DNA from: Owenia fusiformis
Taxonomy: Eukaryota > Annelida > Polychaeta > Sabellida > Oweniidae
NCBI GenBank assembly: GCA_903813345.2
Contig: CAIIXF020000012.1
Span: 31,149,001 to 31,213,000, forward strand
Length of the DNA: 64,000 bases
Direction: 5' to 3'
Below are positions 44,001-55,539 of the stretch, one piece after another. The position numbers were made by a program, and so were the translations under genes. The stretch's first letter is position 1. Each line of letters opens with the position of its first letter. The notes below the pieces were generated by a model. It was not told the DNA's origin. It saw only the letters and a list, made by a program, of their open reading frames with translations, and did not search any database.

Positions 44001-44515
44001 TTTCTAGGATAAATCGTTCTTAGTATACCAGTTTTATTCGAAATCAATATCAGTACAAATTGGTGTTTTATTATAAAATGTCAATTTATTTCATCGTTTA
44101 ATTTTTTATACAAGTTGGCTTGTCAATTGAAGTAATATTGATGTTAAACTGTTGAATAATATCATCCAACAGACGAAATCATATGATGGATTTAAAGTAT
44201 CTACTCATGTATTTTGATACCCTAAGTGGTCAGAGCCTAGTAGCTTGTGAAAAGGAAAATAAATATGCAATTTTGATGCTGATTATAACTACTATAGTAG
44301 CTCTAAATTACCACAAAGGTAGCTGTTATGACGTCCCGTGAGACTTTCATTACGGAATGAATGCCAGGTGCCTAAGAAAACATAAAATACAGTTAATGCC
44401 ATTGTGAAGTTCACAGTCTACATGTATACTATCCCTTGGATTACAAGATTTAGATGATCCAATGTTTCTACCATCCTTTGGATCACATAAGCTTCTGATG
44501 AAGAAAAAGTCGAAG
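41084..44515. other. Gene-poor block with short repeats
   Basis: I see no supported exon. 42395-42475 holds three to four units of about 21 bp (GTATCAGTTGTATTGTAGTG). 42233-42360 resembles, in reverse, the GAAAAACTGCATGATTTTGA segment at 48640 and 50287. Runs of G occur at 43278-43300 and 43684-43697. The 136-codon minus frame at 41952-42362 and the 110-codon plus frame at 43260-43592 look like chance frames. Confidence 0.5.
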
Positions 44516-44739
44516 TTAAGGTGCAGTGGTACTTAACAGGAAATGACAAAACAGGAAGTTTAGGGTCATTCTGACCATGGACATTGTGATCCTGGTCCTG
44601 TAAAAGATATTTGGAACTATTTGAATTGACTGGAGGTCAAAACAGAGCTCTGTTATCTTTGTTCAAAAATTGTCAAAAATGCCACATTTTTTGTCACTTC
44701 CTGTTTTGCCATTTCCTGTTAAGTACCACTGCACCTTAA
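44516..44739. mobile_element. Inverted-repeat element, 44-bp arms
   Basis: TTAAGGTGCAGTGGTACTTA then ACAGGAAATGACAAAACAGGAAGT is mirrored by ACTTCCTGTTTTGCCATTTC and TAAGTACCACTGCACCTTAA. About 224 bp, MITE-like. No second copy in the window. Confidence 0.8.
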
Positions 44740-46388
44740 TGCTATTTCTTGATCCAATGTTTCTACTATCCCTTGTAGCACAACCTGTTAGATGACTTTA
44801 TTCTATTTTTGGGTAGTTGGGATTTAGGCGATCGATTATATTCTCAGAATTCATTTGGATCAAAGGATTATAAAGCGATAAATCAAACCATTCCAAAGGT
44901 AAGTTCTTTGACAATTTTCTAAAGAGGCCTGCTTTCAGAATATTATAAACGTACCGATTATTAGAATTACTTGGAAAACACTCTTAAGCTGGCTTCAATG
45001 AATCTTTGTTCCAACAACAAAACAAATCCACAGAAAACTAAATTCAATGGCGTATGGGTGTTAAATGTTTTGTCGATAAGACTTCATAAGATTGTACTTT
45101 TGGCAACCAATGGACATAACAAATATTAACATAAGCCGTGTAGATAGTTTAGTATCAAGCCAAATCACTAGACAGTGACAGCGTTTATGTGGCCAACCAC
45201 AAGACCACAAGGTGTTCCATATTATAATTCATATGGACGGGGAGTATACAGCAGGAGGCGCTTACTCGGCCGAACCCGACCTCACACAGATATTCAAGCA
45301 TGTTCTAGCCCCCCCTTTGGCATGCCATTCCCATTCCTCAGTCCAATATGTCATGTAGCGAAGCATCATGGATGTTTAGCAAATGAATTACTGGACACAC
45401 ATGGACACACATGCCGGGCACACATGGAGGTGGGAGGGAACGCATCAATCAGAAATCACAATGAAAGATAAACTGAACATACCAGGAACTTAATTGAACA
45501 TATCATTATATCTGTGTGTGTTTAGTTGAACAGTTGAACTGAACATTATCATGCTATACATATATAGACATAATGGTATGTTCAATGTATTAAGAACTGG
45601 AAATAAAAAATATATATACCAAGTTATGGTCTTGCGTGAGATATTTTGACCTACTTTCGTGGGGTACACCAGAATCACTGGAATTTATTTCGATATGATA
45701 TCAGCAATTAATTTTACTGACAATCGTTGAACACTTAATATGCATTTTCCTGAGTGGAGTACACAACAAGACCTAATATAGACCTAATGAATACCTAATG
45801 ATAGACCCATATGAACACAATAGACCTATATCTAGATATAATATACTCTAGTATTTAAACACTGTAAAAACAATAGTGAAGTGAATAGCTGAACAAAGAC
45901 CACTCAAGTATAATTCATTATTGAGAATGGGAGTTAGGTCTAATATCATAAGTCTGATGATTACGAATATTTACTAAATCTTCTCCAATGGGTTGTTTTT
46001 CACACCTGTCTCTTTGTTTTAAGTATATTATATTGCTGTATTACAACTTAAGTACCCTACGTAAATCAAACAAATATCAAGTCCTCTTTATAAATTATTT
46101 ACTTATATTTTAAGTATCAATCTTAAAAGTTTTAGATGATTTCAATTGCATTTATCTTGAGAGATTTCTGAGGCATTGGGTTAAAGTGTACAGCTAGACC
46201 ACTGAATTCATCGCCATTTATTTTCTATGAGAAAACCAAATGAAATCTTATGATGCCAACCTTTGTACTTTAACGAGAGCATCGAGTTGAGTTTTACGCA
46301 TGTGAAGTTATATGAACGTATCTTACATATTTGTACGTTGAGTTATTGTTTTTTATGCGGCGAATTAAAAAAAATTGAGTTTCCATAT
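44740..46388. other. Spacer, no gene recognised
   Basis: A 98-codon plus-strand frame at 45175-45471 is locally GC-richer than its surroundings, but shows no motif I know and no clear splice sites. The rest is AT-rich; 45768-45840 contains several short AGACCTAAT phrases. Confidence 0.4.
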
Positions 46389-47478
46389 CACCCTATGCAG
46401 ACAGAGCCTGTGGGAAATATTGGGTGCGGCGCAAATGAGCGGAGGGTGCGGAGCTAACGGTCATTTTTGAATTTAAATTTGGGATATTTCTGAAACTAAG
46501 CCGTTTTGGGACTTCAAATATACCAAGATATGTGTATTTGACACCAAATATCAATAAAATTGTGAAAATAGTAGTGCAATTCATTCTATAGCGACGCAAT
46601 ACTAGTATGCCTTAAACCTTTCCCAGACTTATATATTTTGAAATTATTCTTTTTATACTGCGTCCCCAGCATTTATAAAAAATGGTGTTCAAGATACACT
46701 ATCCATACAAATTATTTTTGCATCTTGGAAGCCAGGCAGTATCTGTGTGATTTTATAAAAATTAGGAAATGTTCTTCAGATATGAGCCCCCTCTAAATAT
46801 TGGGTGCGGAGGAGCTCACTAAACGTAATAACTTTATCCTCCGCACCCAATATTTAGAGGGGGCTCATATCTGAAGAACATTTCCTAATTTTTATAAAAC
46901 CACACAGATACTGCCTGGCTTCCAAGATGCAAAAATAATTTGTATGGATAGTGTATCTTGAACACCATTTTTTATAAATGCTGGGGACGCAGTATAAAAA
47001 GAATAATTTCAAAATATATAAGTCTGGAATCGATTGCAAACTTCATATTTGCACATTTGATGAGATAAACCATTTGTGTCGTATTGTGAAATTATTAAGT
47101 TTGCAATCGATTCAGGTCATAGTGTATTTTTGGTATTTCTGTGATAACCAATGGAAACCAATGGCCTCTATTGGGATCTGCTGATATCCTCATGTTAAGT
47201 CAATGGTGCACAGCCCCATGTTAGTCAATACAACATTACTGAACGAAATGATCCCTATCTCAGCTTATGTGTGTCCGAGCACTTTAATATTTTCCAAAGT
47301 ATTATATGACATTTTATTCTTCATGTTACACCACCTACGAATGATTCATTTTGACCATAGGGATATTTGCCAATAATTGCACATTGTCCTTTAAATTCAA
47401 AAATGACCGTTAGCTCCGCACCCTCCGCTCATTTGCGCCGCACCCAATATTTCCCACAGGCTCTGTCTGCATAGGGTG
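46389..47478. mobile_element. Large palindromic element, copy 1
   Basis: Begins CACCCTATGCAGACAGAGCC and ends with its complement GGCTCTGTCTGCATAGGGTG, flanked by CATAT on both sides (46384-46388 and 47479-47483). The arms fold over hundreds of bases around a centre near 46830 (GAGCCCCCTCTAAATATTGG / CCAATATTTAGAGGGGGCTC). The right arm is interrupted: 47029-47390 has unrelated sequence, with its own inverted repeat AATCGATTGCAAACTT...AAGTTTGCAATCGATT. Confidence 0.9.
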
Positions 47479-48065
47479 CATATATAGCTTTGAAATCTCG
47501 CTAATTCTCGTTTTTCTTGAGTTTCTAAAAATATTTGCACTTTTAACCTCCCACGACTAACTTTCTTTTTAATAGAATATTTGAAGTCAGTGAAAATTAA
47601 AAAAAGTTATGTCATTTAAATCATTTACCACGACTGTTGAAAAAATTTGGGCCAAATCTTCATTATTGATGCAATGCTAAGATTCTTTAAAACCTTGGTT
47701 TATTTGTTTGACAATCAAACATTTCAAGATTAATCACATTAGGTACATTGACAGGGTCATCCCAAAGTATGCCATTTGTGTTTCAGATTCCATCAACACT
47801 GTTTTACAAATCATTAAATTAAGTGACTATTGCAAGTTCATAACATGGAAGGCTTCTGCAGTCTGGCCCAACCAAAACTAAGAATGACAAGGGTGACATC
47901 TATTACGTTTACAGCTACTATAGTGCATAGGAACTAAACTATTATATATACTTTAAATTAAATTCAACAGGAATTCAAATTTTAATTAAACATTCACAAA
48001 ATTGTTAAACTATGTTCTATTTTTAGTTAATCGATCCAACTCAATCAACATTTAAAAGGGATAAC
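47479..48065. other. Spacer, nothing recognised
   Basis: AT-rich sequence without a supported exon or repeat. Confidence 0.4.
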
Positions 48066-48336
48066 TTAAAGTGGCAACAAGGACTGTAGAGAGGAAATTC
48101 GAAATTTTTACTTTTTTGAGCCAATTTTCTTAAAATGTATGGATAAACTATCAATTTCAGTATTAAGAAGTGTAAATTCAGTTCAAAGCTTCTATAAAGG
48201 GAGTCCCACTTATATATTTTTAAGATCCACCACGTTTCAAGAGGAATATCAGCTGAAATAATGTAATAACTTAAATATATTTTGACACTGGCCCATGAAC
48301 GTTGAATGGCCCCTCTACACTAAATGTTGCACTTTA
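48066..48336. mobile_element. MITE with TTTAAAGGGGCAACAA-like ends, copy 2
   Basis: Diverged, slightly shorter relative of 21213-21584, in the same orientation. TTAAAGTGGCAACAA starts it and ATGTTGCACTTTAA ends it. It keeps GTGTAAATTCAGTTCAAAGC and CCACCACGTTTCAAGAGGAA. Confidence 0.8.
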
Positions 48337-48531
48337 ACTTTATATTTTGATATATTTTCCTAGTGACCATTTACCCGAATAATTCAAGTTCAATATTCAG
48401 GACGATTAGGTTACGTATTAGTAGGTCAGCTTACAAAATGGTAGATAAGCATATTAATGCCCACTGGCTATTCATATCAATTTTGAAAACCCGCCAGGAG
48501 TACTTGTGCGCCTGTCAAACTGTATAACATA

Positions 48532-48731
48532 CAGGCCCGTAGCCAGAATTTTCCAAGGGGGGGGGTTCACTTTTCCAAAAAATTCTAGGGGGGTTCACTT
48601 TGGCAAATTTGGCCAAAAATCACTCAAAAAATAGTCAGAATGGTGAAAAACTGCATGATTTTGAAAGATATTTTGGCCAGGGGGGGGGGGTTCGCTCGAA
48701 CCCTCCGAACCCCCCCCTGGCTACGGGCCTG
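48532..48731. mobile_element. 200-bp MITE with CAGGCCCGTAGCCAG ends
   Basis: 15-bp perfect inverted ends CAGGCCCGTAGCCAG and CTGGCTACGGGCCTG, flanked on both sides by ACATA (48527-48531 and 48732-48736), a likely 5-bp target duplication. The interior carries G runs next to both ends and GAAAAACTGCATGATTTTGA. Decayed relatives: 25300-25400, 42233-42360 (reverse) and 50270-50335. Confidence 0.9.
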
Positions 48732-48736
48732 ACATA

Positions 48737-49895
48737 TTATGGTAAACAATATATTAAAGCTACATGAACAGGGGCGTCCCAAGGATTTTTTCACGGACGC
48801 CAATGTGGTAATAGTGTATAATGTCAATTATTACACTAAATTTTCAATTTGTGCGTTAATTGGACATGCGCCGAGTCCCATGGTGATGTGATGTCATTAT
48901 ACAGTACTACGCTGGCCCAATGCCTGGGTCAGTGAGGTGCTTTAAGTGTATAAAGTGCAATACTTAAGAACCTTGGGCCTCAAAATTCAAAAGGACATGA
49001 ATTCTTCTTAGTTTGTGTGAGTATTAGGTTTTAGGAACTCTCACAAGACTCAATAAAATGGTTCATCTAACTTACAGTTGTACTGAAACCAATTGAACAT
49101 TCGCTTATTATCTTGTTTGTAGCACGAATAGCACCCCTTTTTGTTATTTTGACTACAAAGCTTGTGACGCTAAATTGAAAAATTGTTGTTGCAAACTAGT
49201 ACGAAGGCTGAACCAAAGTAAAAATATACAATTGTTAGTATAATAGCCACGTAAATATTTTTAATTCATTGAACATCACAAAAAGAAATTCTTGAGGAAA
49301 GAGCAGTGCAATATTATTCTTTACATATACAAGGAATTGATTGAAATGCATTTGTGAAACCGTATACCGATAACTGAAAATGTTAACCAAATAATTATAT
49401 TTTGGCCTTACAGCATTACATTCGGGTTAAAAAGTTTTAATCCCCAAACACTGGCAATGTTACATGCTTTCAATAGCGTTTCAGCTCGATTGATTCCGCA
49501 CTCAATTGCAAGTGATATTATACCCTTTGCGAAATTGATGAGAATAGCCTCAATCATGCAGTAATTGGCTCAACATAAGAGCGAATAACTCGTTTTTGAA
49601 AGCCAGGATTTCATTTTATCTACAAAATCGTATTTCGCGGCAAATTGTTTCAACCACACACGCCATGTCACGTGACGTAAAATTGCTGCTCTGAAAATGA
49701 AATCAGTTTGATACGTTGATACGTTCAGCTTTGTGCACTGTATGTGACAGTCAATCGTCGTTTGTTCCAAACTGGTTCTGGATAGCTTACCAAGTGTACA
49801 TTATTCAAAAACAATATAAAAATAATGCACTCCTCTTTGTTACAGCTAGATATATCCTAAAATTAAATACACTTCATTTTATTGTGTTGCTACCT
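48737..49895. other. Spacer, no gene seen
   Basis: AT-rich, no supported exon. 48772-48790 (GGGGCGTCCCAAGGATTTTT) looks like the start of a decayed GGGGCGG-type repeat. Confidence 0.4.
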
Positions 49896-50040
49896 AATGC
49901 CTAGGTCACAGTTGCCCCGATCCACCTGCCGGCGCCCGCCCAATTGAGTGTTTTGTTCAATTTTGTATTCAATTTTGATCAAAATACTCAATCGACCGGG
50001 CGCCTTCGTGAAAATCGGAGCAAATGTGACCATGGTATTA
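49896..50040. mobile_element. MITE, TGCCTTGGTCACATTTG family, copy 3
   Basis: TAATGCCTAGGTCACAGTTG at the left, GGAGCAAATGTGACCATGGT then ATTA at the right. TAAT/ATTA at the outer edges could be the target duplication or part of the ends. The central CCAATTGAGTGTTTTGTTCA palindrome is conserved. Confidence 0.88.
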
Positions 50041-50091
50041 GTGAGATTTAAAACATGTTATGTGTAATCGTTATAATTATGCTTCATGTAA

Positions 50092-50230
50092 TGCCTTGGT
50101 CACATATGCCCCGATTTTTACTACGGCGCCCGGCCGATTGAGTATTTTGTTCAAAATTGAATACAATATTGAACAAAACACTCAATCGGCCGGCCGATGG
50201 GGATCGGAGCAAATGTGACCCAGGCATAAA
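50092..50230. mobile_element. MITE, TGCCTTGGTCACATTTG family, copy 4
   Basis: AATGCCTTGGTCACATATGC at the left, GAGCAAATGTGACCCAGGCA then TAAA at the right. Only 52 bp from copy 3 and in the opposite internal orientation. Confidence 0.88.
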
Positions 50231-53110
50231 TGTTACTCCCACTCATTATTAGAGGCAATTTAGGGTTTCCCAAAAGTGCCTAAGATGATGAAAAACTGCA
50301 TGATTTTGAAATAATTTTGACTGGGGAGGGGCGGGGGGAATGATGGCACAAATGATTGTCCACAACAGCACTACGATATCTCCCAATTGTCAGGGTCGGT
50401 TACTATACCATTCCGATGTGAAAGAAATTATGGTCCCCCAGGGATTATGGTACCCTTTTTAAAGGCCCTCACTGGCCCTGATTGTTTATTAGATAATAAG
50501 GGAAAGAGGTCACCATATAAATCAATGGGGAGTAGGACCATAAATTAATAGGACCTCCTCCTCTTTTAAACCGTGTCAGAGTAAATATAGTCCGGGGGAC
50601 CATACACCCTAGGACACCAGGTCCTCCGGTGTGCGGTCTTAACCGGACCATATTTTCGGTATTGGTAAACAATATAGCCAAGGACTATATATACTGACGG
50701 ACTATAAATTCGAGAACGAATGAATATATACTTATTTGATGTTTTATCAATGAATTAAAAACCACTGCTTACATCCAATCAAGGTTAGTATAGGGGTTAG
50801 AACAGTCTTCTGGCTGTTGCCAATGGTGTGGATCGACTCCCATATTTTGGGTCTATATAAACGTTGACACCGGTCAACATTTGACTAGATAAGGTGATTC
50901 GACGAAATTTGTGGTTTCTATTAGTTAAACATTATGTCTACCCATGGGCTTTCAAGAGTTGAACGCCCATGGCACTGATGGTCTACCTTATAGTCCATTT
51001 TTCACCCCTATACATACTATAGTGAACCTATGAATTGTTAAAAACACGATGTTTTATGGTTAATTTATAATAACAAGGGTTTTCTGAAGTGATTTAACCA
51101 AGGGCGTTACAATACCCGGGAATTTATCGGTTCGTGCAGTACTTGTTTGTGATAGCGCCCTCTGTAGGTCACTGTGCCTATAGCCTACAGTAATACGGGG
51201 TAGGATATCGGGAATTCGGTCAGTTTCTATCCGTCGATTTCGCTATGAATTGAAGCAAGTGTGACCACTTTATCCACTTAAACAATTTGATAATTGATTA
51301 AATCTTTAAACAAAATCGATAAACACGTTATAGACTTCCTATCTCCTTAGAAATTAGCATGTATTTATGGATTGTGTTTTCGAACAAGGCTCGACCCATA
51401 CCAATAGGGAAATCCTTATGCTAATTAGTATGACGTCATATTTCCCTGGGGAATCCTAGATTTCAAAGCCTCAGTCTGTTATTGTGTCAAATGTAAACGC
51501 TCTTTTGCAGACAGAAAATTGACAGATTAGCTTTTAACTTTCAGCTTTGATGTTTAAATATTCTGTATTTCTACCGGACTTCTTGCTGAATATCATATAA
51601 TGTTATAACTTGATTTGGATCATTACCTGATTGCTCATTCTGAAATTTTGATTGTGATTCATGATTGATTGGCAAGAAAAATAATTCCTAGTTTTCCAGC
51701 GAAGTCAAAATGTTACAGCATGAGTTATAATGTCGAGTTTGCATCATGTTAAATTCTGCTAGTGATTAGAAGTCCATGCACAAGCATACACATAAGAGAC
51801 AAACACACCCAGGCTCCAGGCCGTGGATGGAAATATAAAACTATTTAAGGCACAAACTGGTATTAATAGACCGATATGTAGTGTCTGCCATGTATTGAAG
51901 GTAAACCAATCTGCATTATTAATGTTTCTTCTATCAATACATGGATTGTGCAATGGAAAAGCAATGGCACAATCAAAAATGTGCATATCAATCGTGAATA
52001 TCTCTCGGTTCAAAGCTTATTTCCAACAGAATCGTGTTAAAATATGTGTCTGAGTAACAGTTATACATTATAAGATCGCAAACTCTTACCAATTATCAGC
52101 CGAATGGCTCATTTTCAACGAAATGTCCTTAAGACAACAGCCCTGGGTCGCGCCTGAGACCAAAAACCATTTCAAATAGCCCTCCCCTAATTATATTGGA
52201 TAATCACATTCATGCGTGCGCGCGCAGCTCATCCACTGAACGAAACGCCACTTCCCGCTGAAATCACCGGGTATTGATCTTTCCCTTGATTTAACTGGGT
52301 TGGACAAAAAGTTAGTTTGGGGAAAAAAGTATATCGGCTAATTAGGGAGGGGTGCATTGGCTTAACATGGCGTTGACTATTGACTTAGCGTCGGGATACC
52401 ACCATGTACCTGGTATGTTACCATGGTGATAGATACAATTTTTTTCCCCAACGTTAATTTTTGGGCAACCCAGCTAAATCACTCCAGTAAACCCTAATGA
52501 TAGTATTTGCACAGAAAAACATCATGTTTTTAAATATTCATACGTTAAGAAAATGACAAATGGACTATTACCCAAATTGCATTTTGTGTAGAATGTGTTT
52601 GTTTTAATTTTAAGCGGCCAATGTACAATTACGCCATCTTTCTGAATGTTCTGATATTGTTTGTATAAATTAACTCTGGCCTATGACGGTGCTCTAAAGC
52701 TGCAGCAGAACATTATATCATCTGGATCAACGGTGGTGTTGGTTGGTATATTTCATTTAGTGGAGGTCACTGAATCACTTCATAGTTCCTGTGACTAAGT
52801 CCGACCGTGTGATCGAAGGTAATGCAACCTACCTTCTCATGCCTTTATATAATCTTTTGCGACTCGCCTCGATCGCAATGCAAGAACGTTGGCCTGAGCT
52901 GAGCATCAAAAGCATATCTGCGAGATTCGTATTCAAATGTTGAAAATGCGCTTCTAAGACGAGTCTTTTTTTATGTCTTTACTGATAAAGACTCCATTAT
53001 CTTTTGAGTTTTTTTTAAAAGTCAAGTTATCGGTGTAGTAGTTTTCCATAAAGAAAATAAGTGAAATAAACGTAAGTTATTGCGTTCTTTTTTTGTTATT
53101 GTACATGATG
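50231..53110. other. Gene-poor block
   Basis: 50270-50335 is a decayed relative of the 48532 MITE. 50942-50976 holds the CCATGGGCTTTCAA hairpin also seen near 335 and 26053. 51104-51196 (AAGGGCGTTACAATACCCGG... GATAGCGCCCTCTGTAGGTC) is repeated at 57653-57745. 52215-52240 contains TGCGTGCGCGCGCAGCTCAT, shared with 57910. Frames at 51759-52053 on both strands lack splice or family support. Confidence 0.5.
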
Positions 53111-53964
53111 CACCCTATGCAGACAGAGCCTGTGGGAAATATTGGGTGCGGAGCAAATGAGCGGAGGGTGCGGAGCTAACGGTCATTTTTGAAATTAAAT
53201 TTGGGATATTTCTGAAACTAAGCCGTTTTGGGACTTCAAATATACCAAGATATGTGTATTTGACACCAAATATCAATACAATTGTGAAAAAAGTAGCGCA
53301 ATTCATTCTATAGCGACGCAGTGTGCCTTAAACCTTTCCCAGACCTATATATTTTGAAATTATCCTTTTAATACTGAGTCCTCAGCATTCATAAAAAATG
53401 GTGTTCAAGTTACACTATCTATACAAATTATTTTTGCATCTTGGAAGCCAGGCAGTATCTGTGTGATTTTATAAAAATTCGGAAATGTTTTTCAGATATG
53501 AGCCCCCTCTAAATATTGGGTGCGGAGGGCTCCGTAAACGTAGCTCTGCACCCAATATTTAGAGGGGGCTCATATCTGAAGAACATTTCCGAATTTTTAT
53601 AAAATCACACAGATACTGCCTGGCTTCCAAGATGCAAAAATAATTTGCATGGGTAGTGTATCTTGAACACCATTTTTTATGAATGCTGGGGACGCAGTAT
53701 TAAAAGGATAGTCTCAAAATATATAGGTCTGGGAAATGTTTAAGGCATACTGCGTCGCTATAAAATGAATTGCACTACTATTTTCACAATTTTATTGATA
53801 TTTGGTGTCAAATACACATATCTATCTTGGTATATTTGAAGTCCCAAAACGGCTTAGTTTCAGAAATATCCAAATTTTAAATTCAAAAATGACCGTTAGC
53901 TCCGCACCCTCCGCTCATTTGCTCCGCACCCAATATTTCCCACAGGCTCTGTCTGCATAGGGTG
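53111..53964. mobile_element. Large palindromic element, copy 2
   Basis: The same element as 46389-47478 but an uninterrupted palindrome of 854 bp: CACCCTATGCAGACAGAGCC at the left, its complement at the right, centre at about 53520-53545. ATGATG flanks both sides (53105-53110 and 53965-53970), a likely target duplication. The arms are near-identical, so a single strand could form a hairpin of more than 400 bp. Confidence 0.92.
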
Positions 53965-53970
53965 ATGATG

Positions 53971-54533
53971 TAGGCAATTAAAAAACGTCTACTGTTTAAC
54001 TTAAGTCGACCGCACTTAAGCATAACAATTTTTGGAACGATGATCAGAAATGAATTTAACAACATCTCCTGAATGCGGGTTACTAATAACTAAACATTAA
54101 GTTTTTTAAATATATTTCTGCTGACATTTTGTGCTGTCACTAGTAAACACTGGCATGTAGCGGCCCTGATATCGATAAATTCTACACGCAATATAACTCG
54201 ATACTACATGCTTGGTTAAAACTTTACACGAAAAAGCTTCGATATCCGGGCATTTACTCTTACACTGAACTGAAAATAGCATCGTCTAAACGTGTATGTG
54301 TTGGCTTCCGGGTAAGTTTATCAACATTTATACTCAATTGAAAGAGCAGTCGTGCTTATATCGTGTACCAGTTTGATTTATTTATATGTGTGTGTATTTA
54401 TAACACGATAGCCTAGTAATACCGTGTCGTTAGAACAACTGCTAGATATCGAACTGATGACCCGAAATTACATTATTGGACTGATCGCGCATCTGATATT
54501 AAATGATTACTTTGCATTGAATCTGATATTAAC
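53971..54533. other. Spacer, nothing recognised
   Basis: AT-rich, no supported exon or repeat. It could be upstream sequence of the C2H2 frame that follows. Confidence 0.35.
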
Positions 54534-54794
54534 TTGCAACCCAATACCATGACTTTACATTTGAATGATAACATGGCCTCCTATTCTAATCCATTATACG
54601 TCCATTGCAGGCCAAAAATGTTTCAATGTGGATATTGTAATGCACTCGAGAATACATTCGATTCGTATATTGATCATACATCAATTGAACATGGAGATTT
54701 TCCTGTACACTTTTCCCAAACCTGTGGAATAGACAAGATGCGAGTAGAAATTATCTTGATTTACGTCATCAAATATTCAAAATTCATTTTTTGA
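54534..54794 (+). CDS. Open frame with one C2H2 zinc finger (exon or transposon fragment)
   Basis: 86-codon frame ending in TGA. Its middle reads FQCGYCNALENTFDSYIDH then TSIEHG, an exact C-X2-C-X12-H-X4-H spacing for a classical zinc finger. A good acceptor (TCCATTGCAG) just before the finger suggests that the real exon starts at 54611 and that the upstream Met codons are chance. Only one finger is present and the frame ends soon after. It may be the remnant of a gene or of a transposon protein; such single N-terminal fingers occur in both. DNA binding is inference from the motif only. Confidence 0.4.
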   Translation: MQPNTMTLHLNDNMASYSNPLYVHCRPKMFQCGYCNALENTFDSYIDHTSIEHGDFPVHFSQTCGIDKMRVEIILIYVIKYSKFIF

Positions 54795-55020
54795 AAAAAT
54801 TCGAAACCATCGAATATCACTTTTTAAGACGTAATATTCGATAGTTTAAAAGTGATATTCGTTGGTTTGTAAATTGTTTACTAAAATATGATATCTTGGT
54901 CACATATCAAATATATCATCATGTGATCGATCTATATCATTGCAACCATGGGATATAGAGGATATCCTATGATTTATGAGAGATATGATTTTTATCCACG
55001 AATGAATATGATATCTTAAG
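54795..55020. repeat. Short inverted and palindromic repeats
   Basis: 54805-54880: CGAATATCACTTTTTAAGAC is followed by GTAATATTCGATAGTTTAAA then AGTGATATTCG, an imperfect hairpin. 54885-55020 contains several ATATGATATCTT / GATATCATAT phrases. Starts directly after the C2H2 frame's stop codon. Confidence 0.6.
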
Positions 55021-55059
55021 TATGTTTCCCACATGCTCTGGTGTGTTACTTGCAAAATA

Positions 55060-55455
55060 TGTTATCATTTTCAAAAGAAATTCAAAATTTTTCCAAATTT
55101 GTTTTCAATTATTTTCAAAAATGAAAAAGAAAATTTCCAAAAAATTTTTTCACAATTTTTTTTCACATTTTTTGTCCAAAATTTTTTTTCAAGATTTTTT
55201 TCACATTTTTTTTGCATAATTTTTTTTCCACAATTTTTTCAAATTTTTATTTTCAGATTTTTTTTCAAAAAATGAAAGAAAAATTTCAAATTTTTTTTCC
55301 CAAATTTTTTTCGCACATTTTTTTTCACCTTTGTTTGGCATACTTTTTTTTCAGAATATTTTCAAAACTTTTTTTTCAAATTTTTTTCAAAACTTTTTTT
55401 TCAAATTTTTTTCAAAATTTTTTTTGTCCGAATTTATTTTTAACATTTTTTTGAG
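55060..55455 (+). repeat. T-rich low-complexity tract with TTTTTTTTCAAAA units
   Basis: About 400 bp built from AAATTTTTTTTC-like units with some A-runs, strongly T-biased on the plus strand. The overlapping frames here (FFQNFFFKFFSKFF-like) are artefacts of the composition. Confidence 0.9.
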
Positions 55456-55539
55456 CGGGACATACGATTTATATGGAGCTCCGTCGGAGCGGGACATGCG
55501 AAAAATATTTGCTGGATATGGAATATATTCCCGGTTGAT

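Noticed and set aside
45175-45471. 98-codon plus-strand frame with locally higher GC
   Set aside because: No recognised motif and no clear splice sites. Kept only as a note in the regional entry.
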